A DNA stretch of 5,405 nt. Source: an uncultured Halomicronema sp. Its GTDB lineage: Bacteria; Cyanobacteriota; Cyanobacteriia; Phormidesmidales; Phormidesmidaceae. The stretch is from NCBI GenBank assembly GCA_937897665.1, contig CALCPB010000320.1, positions 1 to 5,405 of the forward strand. Direction: 5' to 3'. Below the pieces are notes generated by a model that was not told the origin of the DNA, did not search any database, and saw only the letters and a program-made list of their open reading frames with translations. Every line of letters begins with the position of its first letter. Within the stretch, counting starts at the first letter, position 1. The position numbers and the translations under genes are program-made. This document shows positions 5,079 to 5,405 of this stretch, in pieces.

Positions 5079-5405
5079 TTACAAATTAGCCGTGTCAAAC
5101 GTCTTGCACTGGTTGAAGTCACCCGTTTGAATGCCGGTCGTAAACCACTGCACGCGCTGGGCCGAACTGCCATGAGTGAACGAATCAGGCGTTACATAAC
5201 CGCGAGACTGTTTTTGTCGGCGATCGTTCCCGATCACGCTGGCGGCGTTCAATGCTTCTTCAATGTCACCTTGTTCTAAGAGATCTCGCTTCTCTTCAGC
5301 GTGATATGCCCAAACGCCCGCTAAGCAGTCTGCCTGTAACTCTAGCCGCACCGACAGCTCGTTAGCCTCGGTCTGACTCACCTGACGCTGCAGTCGACTC
5401 ACCTC
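5079..5405 (-). CDS. Neutral zinc metallopeptidase, YpfJ family (PF04228), C-terminal 108 residues; 5' end off the window
   Basis: The frame is open to the right edge and ends at TAA 5079-5081. The visible part carries the conserved C-terminal block of the YpfJ/PF04228 family: SVRLELQADCLAGVWA (visible residues 18-33), then GDIEEALNAASVIGND, then GYVTPDSFTHGSSAQRVQWF, then an ending around TGDFNQCKTF. In this family a HEXXH zinc site lies upstream; it is outside the window, so catalytic integrity cannot be judged. The Glu in LELQAD is a plausible third zinc ligand (inference from family pattern). Family members are usually about 280-300 residues with an N-terminal membrane anchor, so roughly one third is seen. 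The cellular substrate is not established. No terminator hairpin follows the stop. The context (ldhA 431 bp further along the same strand) says little about its role. Confidence 0.9.
   Translation of the reverse strand, partial: EVSRLQRQVSQTEANELSVRLELQADCLAGVWAYHAEEKRDLLEQGDIEEALNAASVIGNDRRQKQSRGYVTPDSFTHGSSAQRVQWFTTGIQTGDFNQCKTFDTANL

Noticed and set aside
5064..5279. 71-aa plus-strand frame opposite the zinc peptidase
   Set aside because: Antisense to a frame with clear PF04228 conservation; no ribosome binding site or motif of its own.

Overview
The window looks like a cyanobacterial chromosome segment. The HIP1 octamer GCGATCGC occurs five times in 5.4 kb (about 0.1 expected by chance), many near-HIP1 GATCG runs are present, and all recognisable genes use a moderately GC-rich codon set. 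The species cannot be named from this alone. A filamentous cyanobacterium of the Leptolyngbya kind would fit, but that is inference.

Layout, left to right. (1) Positions 1-2626, minus strand: the first 875 codons of a large modular protein that runs off the left edge. Its order is a DUF5060-type beta-sandwich, a TIM-barrel glycosidase-like domain (DUF4038/apiosidase-like class), a PF12904-like beta domain, a strict Pro-X linker, a CBM6/35-like carbohydrate-binding domain, and a second Pro-Asp linker. No signal peptide is visible. It is probably an exported polysaccharide-active enzyme. (2) Positions 2627-3654: about 1 kb of more AT-rich sequence with no convincing protein gene. It holds a strong 34-nt hairpin (2889-2922) and a nested inverted-repeat structure (3522-3608). 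(3) Positions 3655-4647, minus strand: a complete E. coli LdhA-type fermentative D-lactate dehydrogenase. (4) Positions 4648-5078: a short-ORF zone. It contains a near-perfect Shine-Dalgarno on the minus strand feeding a possible 47-aa leader ORF just upstream of ldhA, and a doubtful plus-strand 60-62-aa ORF. (5) Positions 5079-5405, minus strand: the last 108 residues of a YpfJ-type neutral zinc metallopeptidase, whose N-terminal part lies beyond the right edge.

The three recognisable genes all point leftward but are separated by gaps of 431 and 1028 bp, so they are probably independent units and not one operon. No defence system, mobile element, CRISPR array, tRNA or rRNA was recognised. 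The items most worth a second look are the modular secreted enzyme with its Pro-X repeat linkers, the ldhA leader with its strong ribosome binding site, and the hairpin in the 1-kb gap.
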